NCBI RefSeq assembly: GCF_014076845.1
Contig: NZ_JACGUT010000077.1
Span: 248,001 to 312,000 of the forward strand
DNA from: Colwellia sp. MB3u-41
GTDB taxonomy: Bacteria; Pseudomonadota; Gammaproteobacteria; Enterobacterales; Alteromonadaceae
Length of the DNA: 64,000 nt
Direction: 5' to 3'
Positions within the stretch are counted from its first letter, which is position 1. Each line of letters begins with the position of its first letter. Positions 1-10,181 of the stretch are shown here, in pieces. Made by a program: the position numbers and the translations under genes. The notes under the pieces were generated by a model. That model saw only the letters and a program-made list of their open reading frames with translations. It made no database searches and was not told the DNA's origin.

Positions 1-837
1 ATTGAACGTAATAAAAAATCATGGGATTTAGCGCGTCTTAATCATGACCATGAAGGACAATATATTGCGACACGTAATATCGTCAAACAAGCAAAAAACT
101 CTATTCATGATTCCCCTGAACTCCTTTTAAACCTGATTCGATCAGGTATTGACTTAGCTGGCGCACTTACAGACGGAAGGGCATCTATTGTTTTAAAGCA
201 AACAGATAAAAACATTAAACAACTTGAAAGTGAATATAGTAACGATATAAGTGAATTCAAACAGCAGTTGTTAGTGATAAAAGCACGTTTATATATTGTG
301 CGAGAACATAAAGGTAAAGCGACTAAGCTCATTTTAAATCACGTTGACTTGAAAGCATCCACTCAAATTGAAGACAACCTTGACAAAGTTAAAGTATTTC
401 ATGAATTAGGTATGCGTGAAGAGGCATTGAAAATGTTAGATGTCATTAGTAATCAAGTTTCAGGTGATTCACTGACGAGCCAAGTCATCAATAAATACAT
501 CGAACAAGAAAGTATTGAGCGTGTTGAAATTAATTTTTCTCCTAAACAATTGAATGACATGTCGATTGAGCATTTCGAAAAAAACCGTCTTAAACCCGCA
601 CTTGACGCTATTCAGCAAGCACTGAGATTAACGCCTCATAATATTAAATTGACGATGCGATTGTTAAAAATATTGATTGCGTTAAAGGAAAGTAATGAAT
701 TTGAAGAATGTCATGATATCTTCGGGAAAGAGGCTATTGAAGTACTCTTATCTTCAAACGTCAAGGGGAGTGGTCTAGAGGCAATTGAAAAACTTAAAAT
801 AAAGTGGCAAGAAGCTGAGCCAATTAAGCGTCTCTAG
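1..837 (+). CDS. C-terminal part of a TPR-like protein (5' end outside window)
   Basis: The reading frame is open from base 1 to a TAG at 835-837, so the start lies upstream and about 278 residues are visible. The visible part is helical and charged. A TPR-like helix pair ending in ALRLTPHN (bases ~565-700) resembles the repeat tail of TPR scaffold proteins. In related marine gammaproteobacteria such tails occur on response regulators, but no receiver domain lies inside the window, so that is inference only. The end overlaps the convergent queG gene by 14 bases. No signal peptide or membrane segment is seen in the visible part. Function is not assigned. Confidence 0.65.
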   Translation: MERNKKSWDLARLNHDHEGQYIATRNIVKQAKNSIHDSPELLLNLIRSGIDLAGALTDGRASIVLKQTDKNIKQLESEYSNDISEFKQQLLVIKARLYIVREHKGKATKLILNHVDLKASTQIEDNLDKVKVFHELGMREEALKMLDVISNQVSGDSLTSQVINKYIEQESIERVEINFSPKQLNDMSIEHFEKNRLKPALDAIQQALRLTPHNIKLTMRLLKILIALKESNEFEECHDIFGKEAIEVLLSSNVKGSGLEAIEKLKIKWQEAEPIKRL

Positions 838-1984
838 GTAAACCTTTTTCAACACTGCGAATCAATCGTTCAGTTAACCGTTGATTTTTTACGTGTATCT
901 TACTTTGCTGTTCTATTGCAATACGCTTGCTTTCCTGTTGGCTCAGTGCCCAAGTCATATGTTCAGCGACCATAGACTCCGCGCTAACTAAGTTATGCTG
1001 TAGTGCTTGAACATTTGCTTCGTTATACGGAGCATTACCCAGTGCAACGGCAATATTTCGTTGCCAGCTATTAAAGCCAATACGGCGGATTGGTGAGCCT
1101 TCGGTTTTACTGAGAAACGTTTGTTCATCCCAGTTAAAGACCGTCAGTAATTCAATGTTATCAAGATTTTGACGTGGCGAGAAATCACCTTCATGTGTCA
1201 GGTTTGCAAATTTATTCCATGGACAAATAAGCTGGCAATCATCACAACCGTAAATTCTATTACCAATTAAGGGTCTAAATTCTTCAGGGATCGCATCTCG
1301 TAATTCAATGGTTAAATAAGAGATACAACGACGAGCATCAACGACGTAAGGGGCCACTATTGCTTGAGTTGGACAAATTTTAATACAAGAGACGCAACTA
1401 CCACATTCATTAGCTGTTTTATCACTGGTCGGTAAGGGTATATCAACTAAAAGTTCGCCAAGAAAAAACCATGAACCCGCATTTTTGTTGATCAAGAGTG
1501 AGTGCTTGCCTACCCAGCCTAACCCCGCTTTTTCTGCTAATGGCCTTTCTAAAATGGGGGCAGAGTCAACGAATGGACGAAAATTAAACGCTTCACAATA
1601 TTCACTAATTTTATCACCAAGTTGTTTAAGGCGTTTACGGATTAATTTGTGATAGTCTCGGCCTAAAGCATAACGGCTAATATAGGCATGATCTTTCTTT
1701 TTAAGGGTACGCGCAAATTTAGCATCGGTAGGTAAATAGTCCATGCGTACACTAATTACTCGTGTTGTGCCCTCAACAAGCTCTTGAGCGCGTGCTCGCA
1801 TTAAACCATGCTTTTTCATGTAGTCCATTTCACCATGGTAGTTGTTTTCTAACCACTGGGTTAATGCTTTTTCATGGCTTGATAAGTCAATATCGCTGAA
1901 ACCTACCTGGGAAAAGCCTAATTCTTGACCCCAAAGCTTGATTTTTTCGGCTAATTCTTGATAGTTGATCGTAGATGTTGTCAT
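824..1984 (-). CDS. queG: Epoxyqueuosine reductase QueG
   Basis: Catalyses the last step of queuosine synthesis, reducing epoxyqueuosine to queuosine in the wobble position of tRNAs with GUN anticodons. It is a cytosolic cobalamin- and iron-sulfur-dependent enzyme. The 386-residue protein matches the usual length. It carries two ferredoxin-type cysteine groups, CGSCVSCIKICP and CDDCQLICPWN, expected to hold two 4Fe-4S clusters. The DSAPILERPLAEKAGLGWVGKH stretch (about residues 140-161) is typical of the family. It is divergent from nnr, with only 48 bases between the two start codons, the same partnership seen in many gammaproteobacteria. It overlaps the upstream TPR-like gene tail-to-tail. 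Confidence 0.95.
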   Translation of the reverse strand: MTTSTINYQELAEKIKLWGQELGFSQVGFSDIDLSSHEKALTQWLENNYHGEMDYMKKHGLMRARAQELVEGTTRVISVRMDYLPTDAKFARTLKKKDHAYISRYALGRDYHKLIRKRLKQLGDKISEYCEAFNFRPFVDSAPILERPLAEKAGLGWVGKHSLLINKNAGSWFFLGELLVDIPLPTSDKTANECGSCVSCIKICPTQAIVAPYVVDARRCISYLTIELRDAIPEEFRPLIGNRIYGCDDCQLICPWNKFANLTHEGDFSPRQNLDNIELLTVFNWDEQTFLSKTEGSPIRRIGFNSWQRNIAVALGNAPYNEANVQALQHNLVSAESMVAEHMTWALSQQESKRIAIEQQSKIHVKNQRLTERLIRSVEKGLPRDA

Positions 1985-2032
1985 AGTTACATTGTTGTCG
2001 CAGGAAAATTAACCGAAAGTTGGATAAAAATA

Positions 2033-3655
2033 ATGAATATAAAAATCTTAGCAGCAAGTTTACCACAAGCGGCTTTTTCCGCGAAGCAAGTGTTGAACAA
2101 TGAAGAAAAAGTTGCAAAAAAGCAAAAAATTGAAATGTATTCATTAATGAAAAGTGCAGGTGAGGTTACTTTTCAACATATACAACAAACCTATTTATTA
2201 AAGTCTAACCTAGAAAACGAGTATCTTTTAAAGCCGAAAATTTTAGTGATTTGCGGTAAAGGAAATAATGGTGGTGACGGTTTTGTTTTGGCGAGTTTAG
2301 CTGCACAGGAAGGCTTTCAAGTCACTGTTTTACTTACCGTACCCCCACAGGAACTCTCAGGTAATGCTTTAACTGCTTACCAACACTACACAGTGATTAA
2401 TAAAGCTAAAGATGCATTGGTTTTATTTGAACAGCAAAACTGCAATGATGAAACGGTGGTGAATTTTCAAGGCGCCCTAATCGTTGATGCAATTTTTGGT
2501 ATTGGTTTTAAAGGAAGTTTGCCGCCATGCATCGTTACTTTGGTTGACGCTATTAATCAGCATTTAGCGCCAGTGGTCAGTGTTGATGTTCCGTCTGGAC
2601 TTTGTGCAACAACTGGCTATGTGGAAAGTTCAGCGGTTGTTGCGCAGAGTACAGTCACTTTTATTGCGCTTAAAAGTGGCTTGTTAACAGGGCAAGCAAT
2701 GAATCACGTTGGTCAGTTATATTTTGCTGATTTAGATCTGGGTTGCGAGTTTTCAGCACAAATCTCGAATGAAGCTTCCGTGTTAGGTGAGTCGGTATTT
2801 CAGTATCTGCCAACACGTGTGGCCAGCAGCCATAAAGGAAATATTGGCTTATGTATGGCGATTGGTGGCGAGAAAGGTTTTGCGGGGGCCATTAGGTTAT
2901 CTGCAGAGGCTGCTTTACGAAGTGGCGCAGCATTGGTCAGTGTTTGTTGTCATCAAGCCAACCAAGCATTCGTATTTAATGGGCGGCCTGAATTGATGTT
3001 AGCACCGACTTGTGCTGAAAAATTATCAACTAATGATGCATTTATTAACGCTAAAATCTATGTGCTTGGCCCGGGGTTAGGTCAAAATAACTGGGGTATG
3101 GCGTTATTTAATTTGGTTTTAGCTCAACATAAACCTTGTGTCATTGATGCGGATGGCTTGCGTTTATTGGCAAGCGATTATTATCAAGGTCTATTGGGAG
3201 AGTACCTTAAAAATAATGATTGGATATTAACGCCACATCCTGGTGAAGCGGCTGCATTATTAGATTGTACAGTAGCAGACATAGAAAGAGACCGTTTTAG
3301 TGCAGTGAAAAAAATTGCCCGACAATATAACTGTGTTTGTGTATTAAAAGGCTCAGGGAGCTTAATCAGTGATGGACAACATGCTTGGATAAATACAACA
3401 GGAAATTCAGGTATGGCTAGTGGTGGTATGGGGGATGTCTTGTCAGGTATTATTGCAGCGGTCGTTATGCAAAAAAATATGGTTAAAGGTTGGAGCAAAA
3501 AGCAAAAGACCCTCAATTATGCACAACTTACTGCTCTGGCTGTTTATATTCATGGGAAAGCCGGCGATTTTATTGCACAAAAGCATGGTAAAATTGGTAT
3601 GCTAGCAAGCGACTTATTGCCTATTATCCCGCAACTTATTAATAAGAAACTTTAG
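2033..3655 (+). CDS. nnr: Bifunctional NAD(P)HX epimerase / ADP-dependent NAD(P)HX dehydratase
   Basis: Repairs hydrated NADH and NADPH. The N-terminal half (about 1-230) epimerises R- to S-NAD(P)HX, and the C-terminal half dehydrates the S form using ADP. The N half has the nucleotide-binding ICGKGNNGGDGF motif. The C half is ribokinase-like, with LTPHPGEAA and a glycine-rich SGGMGDVLSG near the end. ATG 2033 is chosen because residues from there match the family start (E. coli YjeF is 515 aa, this one 540). An upstream in-frame ATG at 1958 would run into queG. It is followed after 9 bases by tsaE, as in E. coli yjeF-tsaE, so the two are probably co-transcribed. Confidence 0.93.
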   Translation: MNIKILAASLPQAAFSAKQVLNNEEKVAKKQKIEMYSLMKSAGEVTFQHIQQTYLLKSNLENEYLLKPKILVICGKGNNGGDGFVLASLAAQEGFQVTVLLTVPPQELSGNALTAYQHYTVINKAKDALVLFEQQNCNDETVVNFQGALIVDAIFGIGFKGSLPPCIVTLVDAINQHLAPVVSVDVPSGLCATTGYVESSAVVAQSTVTFIALKSGLLTGQAMNHVGQLYFADLDLGCEFSAQISNEASVLGESVFQYLPTRVASSHKGNIGLCMAIGGEKGFAGAIRLSAEAALRSGAALVSVCCHQANQAFVFNGRPELMLAPTCAEKLSTNDAFINAKIYVLGPGLGQNNWGMALFNLVLAQHKPCVIDADGLRLLASDYYQGLLGEYLKNNDWILTPHPGEAAALLDCTVADIERDRFSAVKKIARQYNCVCVLKGSGSLISDGQHAWINTTGNSGMASGGMGDVLSGIIAAVVMQKNMVKGWSKKQKTLNYAQLTALAVYIHGKAGDFIAQKHGKIGMLASDLLPIIPQLINKKL

Positions 3656-3664
3656 AATATACTA

Positions 3665-4147
3665 ATGAAAGAAATACTTACAAACAAACACTACTTATTA
3701 CCTGATGAATCCGCAACCATAGCCATGGGTAAAAAACTGGCTGATATTGTACAAAAAAAACTTAAACAAGGTATTGTTGTTTATTTATACGGTGATTTAG
3801 GTGCAGGAAAAACGACGTTAACACGAGGTTTTGTACAAGGTATGGGGCATATTGGTCACGTTAAAAGCCCAACTTACACTTTAGTTGAACCCTACGAACT
3901 GAATAATTGGTTAGTATACCATTTTGACTTATATCGATTGTCTGACCCTGAAGAATTAGAGTATATGGGCATTCGAGATTACTTTGCGCAGAATTGCTGC
4001 TGCTTTATAGAGTGGCCGGAAAAGGGGCAAGGTATGATTAAGGCGCCTGATTTACGTATCGACTTAGCGTATAGTGATGAACAAAGAACTATTAATTTCC
4101 AAGCAAAAACCACGCTGGGTCAGCTTGTGCTGAGCTCACTGGCTTAA
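3665..4147 (+). CDS. tsaE: tRNA threonylcarbamoyladenosine biosynthesis ATPase TsaE
   Basis: Small P-loop ATPase of the TsaB-TsaD-TsaE complex that makes the t6A modification at position 37 of ANN-decoding tRNAs. The 160-residue length is normal. The Walker A motif GDLGAGKTT is near residues 44-52, followed by the family motif SPTYTLVEPY and FIEWPEKG near residue 117. It lies between nnr and amiB in the widespread nnr-tsaE-amiB-mutL order, and close spacing suggests one transcript. Confidence 0.96.
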   Translation: MKEILTNKHYLLPDESATIAMGKKLADIVQKKLKQGIVVYLYGDLGAGKTTLTRGFVQGMGHIGHVKSPTYTLVEPYELNNWLVYHFDLYRLSDPEELEYMGIRDYFAQNCCCFIEWPEKGQGMIKAPDLRIDLAYSDEQRTINFQAKTTLGQLVLSSLA

Positions 4148-4185
4148 TGTAGTTTGAAATAAGCAAAAGGAAGGGAAAGCAGTAA

Positions 4186-5490
4186 ATGAATATTCGATCG
4201 TTATTTTTAGCTATTTTATTACTTTTTAGCGGTTTTTCTTCTGCCTACGGTAATAGTATTGACGGCGTTCGTGTTTGGCCTGCACCTGAGAATACACGTA
4301 TTGTTTTTGATTTAAGTGGAGTACCTGACTATAAGTATTTCAGTTTAAAAAAACCTCAACGGTTAGTCATTGATTTTAAAAATAGTAAAAATCACGTTTC
4401 GTTTAAGAATCTTCTTAAAAAAGACAAGCGTATTACACGCATTCGTACCAGCAAGTCTCCTACTAAAGGAACAACACGCTTAGTATTAGAATTAGCTAAC
4501 AATTATTCTCTAGCTGTTTTCCCCCTTGCCCCCGCAGGACAATACGGCAATCGTTTAGTGATTGATTTATTCGATCAGGAAAAAATCACCCAGCGTGCGC
4601 ATACGCCACAAAATAATCAACGCGATATCATCATAGCCATTGATGCCGGACATGGCGGCGAAGACCCAGGCTCGGTGGGTGGGAAGGGGACTTATGAAAA
4701 ACGCGTTACGCTAGCGATTGCAAAAAAACTTGCGACTTATATCAATAATGAAAAAGGGATGAAAGCGGTAATGGTTCGCGATGGAGATTATTATGTCTCT
4801 GTCGGGCGACGTAGTGAAATAGCCAGAAAAAGCCAGGTCGACTTTTTAGTGTCCATTCATGCCGATGCTTTTAGAACCCCACAGCCAAGTGGTGCGTCAG
4901 TGTGGATTGTATCGCATAAACGTGTAGAGTCAGAAATGGCAAAATGGTTGCGTAACCGATCTAACAACTCAGAGTTATTAGGTGGTGGAGGGGGCGTAAT
5001 CAAAAATACCCGTGATGATAATTTGGCGAAAACCTTAGCTGACATGAATAAAGAGCACTCACAAGGTGTCAGTATCAGTATGGCAGCGAGCGTAATTAAA
5101 CAATTAAAAAAAATCACTAAGATGCATAAGAAATATCCACAAAATGGTAATTTTGGTGTGTTAAAATCTTCTGATATCCCCTCAATTTTGGTAGAAACAG
5201 GCTTTATTTCTAACCACAGAGAAGAGCAAAATTTAAATTCTAGTGCCCATCAAAGAAAACTCGCTAAAGGTATTTTTAAAGGCATTAAAAATCATTTTCT
5301 GTCTCAACCACCGATGGGAAGTTTTTATGCCTCTATTGAAGAACGTCAGCACAAAATTACTCGTGGTGAATCTTTGTCGGTGTTGGCGCAGCGTTATAGC
5401 GTTTCAGTAAGACAATTAAAACTCGCAAACAATCTAACGTCTAATACCGTACGCATAGGTCAAACATTAAGAATACCTCGTGCCGATTAA
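4186..5490 (+). CDS. amiB: N-acetylmuramoyl-L-alanine amidase AmiB-type with LysM
   Basis: Periplasmic zinc amidase that removes the peptide stem from peptidoglycan during daughter-cell separation. The order is a signal peptide (about 1-22, ending SSAYG), an AMIN septum-targeting domain (about 25-125), an Amidase_3 catalytic domain (about 148-370), and one C-terminal LysM repeat (about 388-432). Zinc ligands are visible in IDAGHGG (near 156), SIHADAF and the catalytic glutamate in VETGFISN. E. coli AmiB has the same amidase and LysM arrangement and the same place between tsaE and mutL. The symbol follows synteny; AmiC-like function is also possible. In the family, activity needs EnvC- or NlpD-type activators, not seen here. 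Confidence 0.93.
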   Translation: MNIRSLFLAILLLFSGFSSAYGNSIDGVRVWPAPENTRIVFDLSGVPDYKYFSLKKPQRLVIDFKNSKNHVSFKNLLKKDKRITRIRTSKSPTKGTTRLVLELANNYSLAVFPLAPAGQYGNRLVIDLFDQEKITQRAHTPQNNQRDIIIAIDAGHGGEDPGSVGGKGTYEKRVTLAIAKKLATYINNEKGMKAVMVRDGDYYVSVGRRSEIARKSQVDFLVSIHADAFRTPQPSGASVWIVSHKRVESEMAKWLRNRSNNSELLGGGGGVIKNTRDDNLAKTLADMNKEHSQGVSISMAASVIKQLKKITKMHKKYPQNGNFGVLKSSDIPSILVETGFISNHREEQNLNSSAHQRKLAKGIFKGIKNHFLSQPPMGSFYASIEERQHKITRGESLSVLAQRYSVSVRQLKLANNLTSNTVRIGQTLRIPRAD

Positions 5491-5523
5491 TTTCATTATA
5501 AAATAGTTAATAGATCAAATTTT

Positions 5524-7401
5524 ATGACCATAGAAATCCTTCCCGCTCGTCTTGCTAACCAAATTGCCGCGGGTGAAGTCGTAGAGCGCCCTTCATCAGT
5601 GGTGAAAGAATTAGTTGAAAACAGTTTAGATGCTGGCGCAACGACCATTAAAATAGATATTGAAAAAGGTGGCGCTAAACGTATTCGTATTAGCGATAAT
5701 GGCGCGGGCATTGTTAAAAATGAACTCACCTTAGCGCTAAGTCGCCATGCAACCAGTAAAATTAAAGATTTAAATGACTTAGAAGGCATATGCAGTTTAG
5801 GTTTTCGTGGTGAGGCACTGGCAAGTATTAGCTCTGTTGCTCGTTTAACGTTGACCTCAAAGCCTGCTGAGCAAGAATCAGCGTGGCAAGCAATTGCGGA
5901 AGGCCGAGATATGGCGGTGGCATTGCAACCAGCCGCACATCCCAACGGTACAACTATTGATGTCGTTGATTTGTTTTTCAATACGCCAGCTAGGCGAAAA
6001 TTTCTGCGCACCGAGAAAACAGAATTTTCTCATATTGAAGAAGTCATTAAGCGTATCGCTTTGGCACGGTTTGATGTGAGCTTTATTTTGTCGCATAACC
6101 AAAAAGTGATAAAACATTTCAAAGCGGTTAATAATAAAAGCTTATATGCGAAGCGCGTAGCGCAAATTTGTGGTCAAAAGTTTATTGAACATTCACTTGA
6201 AGTTGATTGTCATCATGGTGATTTGCAATTGTCGGGTTGGGTAGGGCTACCAAGCTTCGCGCGCAGCCAAAATGACTTATGTTTTAGCTATGTTAATGGT
6301 CGCATGATGCGAGATAAGTTGATTAATCACGCGATTCGCCAAGCTTACAGTAATATGCTGCCAGCGGATACTTATCCCGCTTTTGTACTTTTTCTGGTGC
6401 TTGATGTGCGTGAAGTTGATGTTAATGTGCATCCTGCAAAGCATGAAGTACGTTTTCATCAAGGCCGTTATATACATGATTTCATCTACTCGGTTTGTCA
6501 TGACGCGTTAAGTGAAAATGCAAATGTGGCTGAGGTGCCTGTTCAAGGTAATCAATCTGCCACTCTTTCACACATTCAGCCTGAAATGAGCGGGGTAAAT
6601 TACCCACAAGCCAATCAACACGAAAGCGTTCACCAAGTAGAGCGTGACTATATTAAGCCATTGACTAAAGTGACTGATGTACATGTTCAATCTTATGAGC
6701 ATCGCCCTCAAAATAATCAATCCTCTTATACACAAAGCAATAACAAAGTCAGTAGAAGTGCGGCTCAAGCTTATCAAACATTAATGACACCTTTGTCTGA
6801 CAAAGAAAATACTGATGAAAGATTAAAAACCGTTAATGACAACCAAACCCTAGTACTGGGCGATGTGGTTGACAAACAATATGCTGTGATTACACTTAAT
6901 AATGAACTGCGTTTATTAGCGTTAAATAAACTAGAACAAGCGGTTAAATTGCTTGATGTTCAAAACAGGTGGCAACATAACTTTGTAAGCCAACCGCTAT
7001 TATTACCCATAAAAATATCGTTAGATAACAATCAAGTCAATTTTGTTGAACAACAGACGGATGCTTTGAAAAAAATAGGCATCGTTGCCAGTGTTTTAAC
7101 AAAAACTAGTGTGCAGGTTCGCGAATTTCCTGCCTTATTGAGAAATAAAGATGTTAACTTGAGCTTTAATAACCTACTAAAGTTTTTGTTTTTGCAGGAT
7201 GTCCAGAAATTGGAAAATAGTGATTGGCAACAGGCGTTTGCAAGTTTGTTGACCGCTGGTGTCTATGATAGCCAAGAAGCTAATAATCTACTTCATTTGG
7301 GTGAACAAAAATTTAATTCTACTTTTGAACAGCAGCTACGCTTGAATTCGGTAGTGGTAGACCTCACATCCTCAATAAGAAAGTTAACGAATGCCAATTA
7401 A
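5524..7401 (+). CDS. mutL: DNA mismatch repair protein MutL
   Basis: GHKL-type ATPase that links MutS mismatch recognition to strand nicking and helicase loading. The N-terminal ATPase is clear: [10 protein letters not shown], the ENSLDAGA helix, SDNGAGI and GFRGEAL, then [11 protein letters not shown] near residue 305. A polar, poorly conserved linker (about 335-440) precedes the C-terminal dimerisation domain. The endonuclease motif DQHA-x2-E-x4-E of many bacterial MutLs is absent, as in E. coli, which implies a MutH-type nicking partner elsewhere. It overlaps miaA by 11 bases. At 625 residues it has the usual length. Confidence 0.97.
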   Translation: MTIEILPARLANQIAAGEVVERPSSVVKELVENSLDAGATTIKIDIEKGGAKRIRISDNGAGIVKNELTLALSRHATSKIKDLNDLEGICSLGFRGEALASISSVARLTLTSKPAEQESAWQAIAEGRDMAVALQPAAHPNGTTIDVVDLFFNTPARRKFLRTEKTEFSHIEEVIKRIALARFDVSFILSHNQKVIKHFKAVNNKSLYAKRVAQICGQKFIEHSLEVDCHHGDLQLSGWVGLPSFARSQNDLCFSYVNGRMMRDKLINHAIRQAYSNMLPADTYPAFVLFLVLDVREVDVNVHPAKHEVRFHQGRYIHDFIYSVCHDALSENANVAEVPVQGNQSATLSHIQPEMSGVNYPQANQHESVHQVERDYIKPLTKVTDVHVQSYEHRPQNNQSSYTQSNNKVSRSAAQAYQTLMTPLSDKENTDERLKTVNDNQTLVLGDVVDKQYAVITLNNELRLLALNKLEQAVKLLDVQNRWQHNFVSQPLLLPIKISLDNNQVNFVEQQTDALKKIGIVASVLTKTSVQVREFPALLRNKDVNLSFNNLLKFLFLQDVQKLENSDWQQAFASLLTAGVYDSQEANNLLHLGEQKFNSTFEQQLRLNSVVVDLTSSIRKLTNAN

Positions 7402-8371
7402 GCTGATGTCTGAAGTTCTATCCTTAAACGTTATTGACAGTAAACAAAGTAAATTACCGCCAGTAATTTGTTTGATGGGGCCGACTGCCGCGGGGAAAAC
7501 AGCGTTAGCGATGGCATTATATGATGCACTACCATGCGATATCATCAGCGTTGATTCTGCACTTGTATACCGAGATATGGATATTGGCACAGCCAAGCCA
7601 ACGGCTGAAGAATTAGCAAAGTATCCACATCGTTTAATTAATTTAATCGATGCTAGTGAAAGCTATTCAGCCGCTGATTTTTGTCGTGATGCATTAATAG
7701 AAATTGCTAAAATTCGAGCAAATAACCGTATACCTTTATTGGTAGGCGGTACGATGATGTACTTTAAAAGCTTAATTGACGGGATCTCACCTCTGCCATC
7801 TGCAGATGTTAGTATTCGTGAAGCCATCGAAGCTGAAGCTAAAGCGTTAGGTTGGGGCAATATACACCAGCAACTTGCTGTAGTAGACCCCATTTCTGCC
7901 GAACGTATTCATAAAAATGATCCGCAACGATTAATGCGAGCGTTAGAAGTCTATCGACTTACTGGCAAAAGCATGACTGAATTAACGAAAGTTAAAGGTG
8001 AGCGACTTAGCGGCGATGTTCTACAATTTGCTATTTCACCTAAAGAACGTAAAGATTTACATGCTCGTATCGCGCTAAGATTTGAGCAAATGATAGCACA
8101 AGATTTTGAATCAGAAGTTGTTAAATTAAAGCAACGTAATGATTTAAATAAAGATTTACCCTCCATCCGTTGTGTTGGTTATCGCCAGATGTGGGAATAT
8201 TTAAATGATGAAGTCGACCATGATGAAATGGTCTTCAAAGGCATTTGTGCGACACGTCAATTGGCAAAACGACAGTTGACTTGGCTGAGAAATTGGCCAA
8301 ATCTACAATGGCTGCATATGGAAGATGAAAATAATTTAAAACTAATTTTGTCTTCTGTAAGCAAACTTTAA
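7391..8371 (+). CDS. miaA: tRNA dimethylallyltransferase MiaA
   Basis: Transfers a dimethylallyl group to A37 of tRNAs reading codons that begin with U, the first step to ms2i6A. The P-loop [10 protein letters not shown] is near residue 30, followed by the substrate-binding [16 protein letters not shown] and [18 protein letters not shown] lies in the C-terminal half. The start at 7391 overlaps mutL; an in-frame ATG at 7406 is an alternative. The N-terminal extension before the P-loop is a little longer than in E. coli. The mutL-miaA-hfq order is conserved across gammaproteobacteria. Confidence 0.96.
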   Translation: MPIKLMSEVLSLNVIDSKQSKLPPVICLMGPTAAGKTALAMALYDALPCDIISVDSALVYRDMDIGTAKPTAEELAKYPHRLINLIDASESYSAADFCRDALIEIAKIRANNRIPLLVGGTMMYFKSLIDGISPLPSADVSIREAIEAEAKALGWGNIHQQLAVVDPISAERIHKNDPQRLMRALEVYRLTGKSMTELTKVKGERLSGDVLQFAISPKERKDLHARIALRFEQMIAQDFESEVVKLKQRNDLNKDLPSIRCVGYRQMWEYLNDEVDHDEMVFKGICATRQLAKRQLTWLRNWPNLQWLHMEDENNLKLILSSVSKL

Positions 8372-8473
8372 ACCTTGATGTATAATGAAAACAGTTGCAT
8401 AGTAAGTAACTAGTTTTATAACGAAAAAACTCGACAATACATTTATTAAAAATAACAAAAAAGGGGCCACACA

Positions 8474-8731
8474 ATGGCAAAGGGGCAATCTTTACAAGAC
8501 CCATTTTTGAATGCTTTACGACGTGATCGCATTCCGGTAGCAATATATTTAGTTAATGGCATTAAACTACAAGGACAAGTAGAGTCATTTGATCAATTTG
8601 TTATCTTACTTAAAAATACAGTAAGTCAAATGGTTTATAAACACGCGATTTCTACTGTTGTTCCTTCACGGGCAGTTTCTACTATGCCAGCGCCTCAAAC
8701 AGGTGATTATAATCAGGAACAGCAAGATTAA
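8474..8731 (+). CDS. hfq: RNA chaperone Hfq
   Basis: Hexameric Sm-like protein that pairs small regulatory RNAs with mRNAs. The 85-residue protein has an almost canonical Sm core ([19 protein letters not shown] near residues 8-26, then [13 protein letters not shown] near 52-64). The C-terminal tail is shorter than in E. coli (102 aa). A strong ribosome site (AAGGGG) sits 8 bases before the ATG. A possible TATAAT lies at 8381-8386 in the 102-base gap after miaA, so hfq may have its own promoter besides read-through. Confidence 0.98.
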   Translation: MAKGQSLQDPFLNALRRDRIPVAIYLVNGIKLQGQVESFDQFVILLKNTVSQMVYKHAISTVVPSRAVSTMPAPQTGDYNQEQQD

Positions 8732-8819
8732 TGATTTTATTGAGTTTGGTTATACGCCAAATATTAAATGTACATAAATCTTTTTTGGTTTAACTATTTA
8801 GTTTATAGGTAATACTCAA

Positions 8820-10127
8820 TTGTTTGATCGTTATGAAGCAGGTGAGCAAGCTATTCTTGTTCACCTTGATTTCCCTGATGAAAATGCACGTGAAGACTTA
8901 CAAGAATTTGAAATGCTTGTAAGCTCTGCGGGTGTGAATGCGCTTGCTATTATTACCGGTAAACGCAGTACACCTCACGCTAAATTCTTTGTTGGTAGTG
9001 GTAAGGCTGAAGAAGTAGCCGAGGCGGTAAAGCTATACCAAGCCAATGTCGTACTTTTTAATCACGAACTTTCCCCCTCTCAAGAAAAAAATATTGAAGC
9101 GTTGTGTGAATGTCGTGTTATTGACCGCACGACACTTATTTTAGATATTTTTGCACAACGCGCGCGAACCCATGAAGGGAAGATGCAAGTTGAGCTGGCA
9201 CAGTTACGACACATGAGTACTCGCCTTATTCGTGGCTGGACTCACCTTGAACGACAAAAAGGTGGTATAGGCTTACGAGGTCCTGGTGAAACTCAACTAG
9301 AAACTGATCGGCGTTTACTTCGTGATCGTATGGTTAATATTCGTAAACGTTTAGAACGGGTTGAGAAACAACGCCAGCAAGGCAGAAGAGCAAGAACACG
9401 CGCTGAAATACCGACTATTTCTTTAGTGGGTTATACCAATGCGGGTAAATCGACGCTGTTTAACATTATTACTGAGGCAAATGTTTATGCAGCTGATCAA
9501 TTATTTGCAACTTTAGACCCTACGTTACGAAAAATTGAGATTGAGGATGTCGGTCGGGCAATACTCGCTGATACAGTAGGTTTTATCCGTCATTTGCCTC
9601 ATGATTTAGTCGCTGCTTTTAAAGCAACATTGACCGAAACTCGTGAAGCTGAGTTATTACTACATGTAATCGATATTTCGGACGATAGGCGAACTGAAAA
9701 TATTGAGCAGGTTGAAACGGTTTTAAAAGAGATCCAAGCGGGCGACGTACCGCAATTATTAATTTGTAACAAAATAGATGCTCTGGAAGATATTCAGCCT
9801 CGCATTGACAGAGATGACACAGGCTTACCTAGTAGAGTCTGGTTGTCTGCACAGAAAGGTATAGGAATCGATTTACTTTTTCAAGCGCTAGCTGAACGCC
9901 TTGGAAAGAAAATTATTAAGCACAACTTATGTTTACCTCCAAGTGAAGGTAAATTACGGGGTGTATTTTATCAATTAAATTCTATTGTTGATGAAAGTTA
10001 TGATGAAGACGGAAATTGTTTATTAAAAGTTAAATTACCTGCAAGAGAGTGGGATAGATTAGTTAAACTCAACGAAGCTGATATTGAAGGCTTTATTGAA
10101 CGCAAACAGACTGATATATTACCGTAA
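8820..10127 (+). CDS. hflX: GTPase HflX, ribosome-associated
   Basis: GTPase that binds and splits stalled or heat-damaged 70S ribosomes. The start is a TTG, chosen because MFDRYEAGEQAILVHL aligns with the known E. coli N-terminus and AGG lies about 9 bases upstream. The N-terminal HflX domain contains GSGKAEEVAE. The G motifs are GYTNAGKST (G1), DTVGFIRHLP (G3) and NKID (G4). The 435 residues match the family length. It lies in the hfq-hflX-hflK-hflC series with its own 88-base leader. Confidence 0.96.
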   Translation: MFDRYEAGEQAILVHLDFPDENAREDLQEFEMLVSSAGVNALAIITGKRSTPHAKFFVGSGKAEEVAEAVKLYQANVVLFNHELSPSQEKNIEALCECRVIDRTTLILDIFAQRARTHEGKMQVELAQLRHMSTRLIRGWTHLERQKGGIGLRGPGETQLETDRRLLRDRMVNIRKRLERVEKQRQQGRRARTRAEIPTISLVGYTNAGKSTLFNIITEANVYAADQLFATLDPTLRKIEIEDVGRAILADTVGFIRHLPHDLVAAFKATLTETREAELLLHVIDISDDRRTENIEQVETVLKEIQAGDVPQLLICNKIDALEDIQPRIDRDDTGLPSRVWLSAQKGIGIDLLFQALAERLGKKIIKHNLCLPPSEGKLRGVFYQLNSIVDESYDEDGNCLLKVKLPAREWDRLVKLNEADIEGFIERKQTDILP

Positions 10128-10181
10128 TGGGTAAATAGTAGTTTTAGTATTTATTTAAATTTAAAGTGAGTGGAGAAGACC

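Noticed and set aside
5496-6011. Minus-strand frame of 171 codons opposite mutL
   Set aside because: It overlaps the conserved ATPase domain of mutL; codon pattern is that of an antisense shadow.
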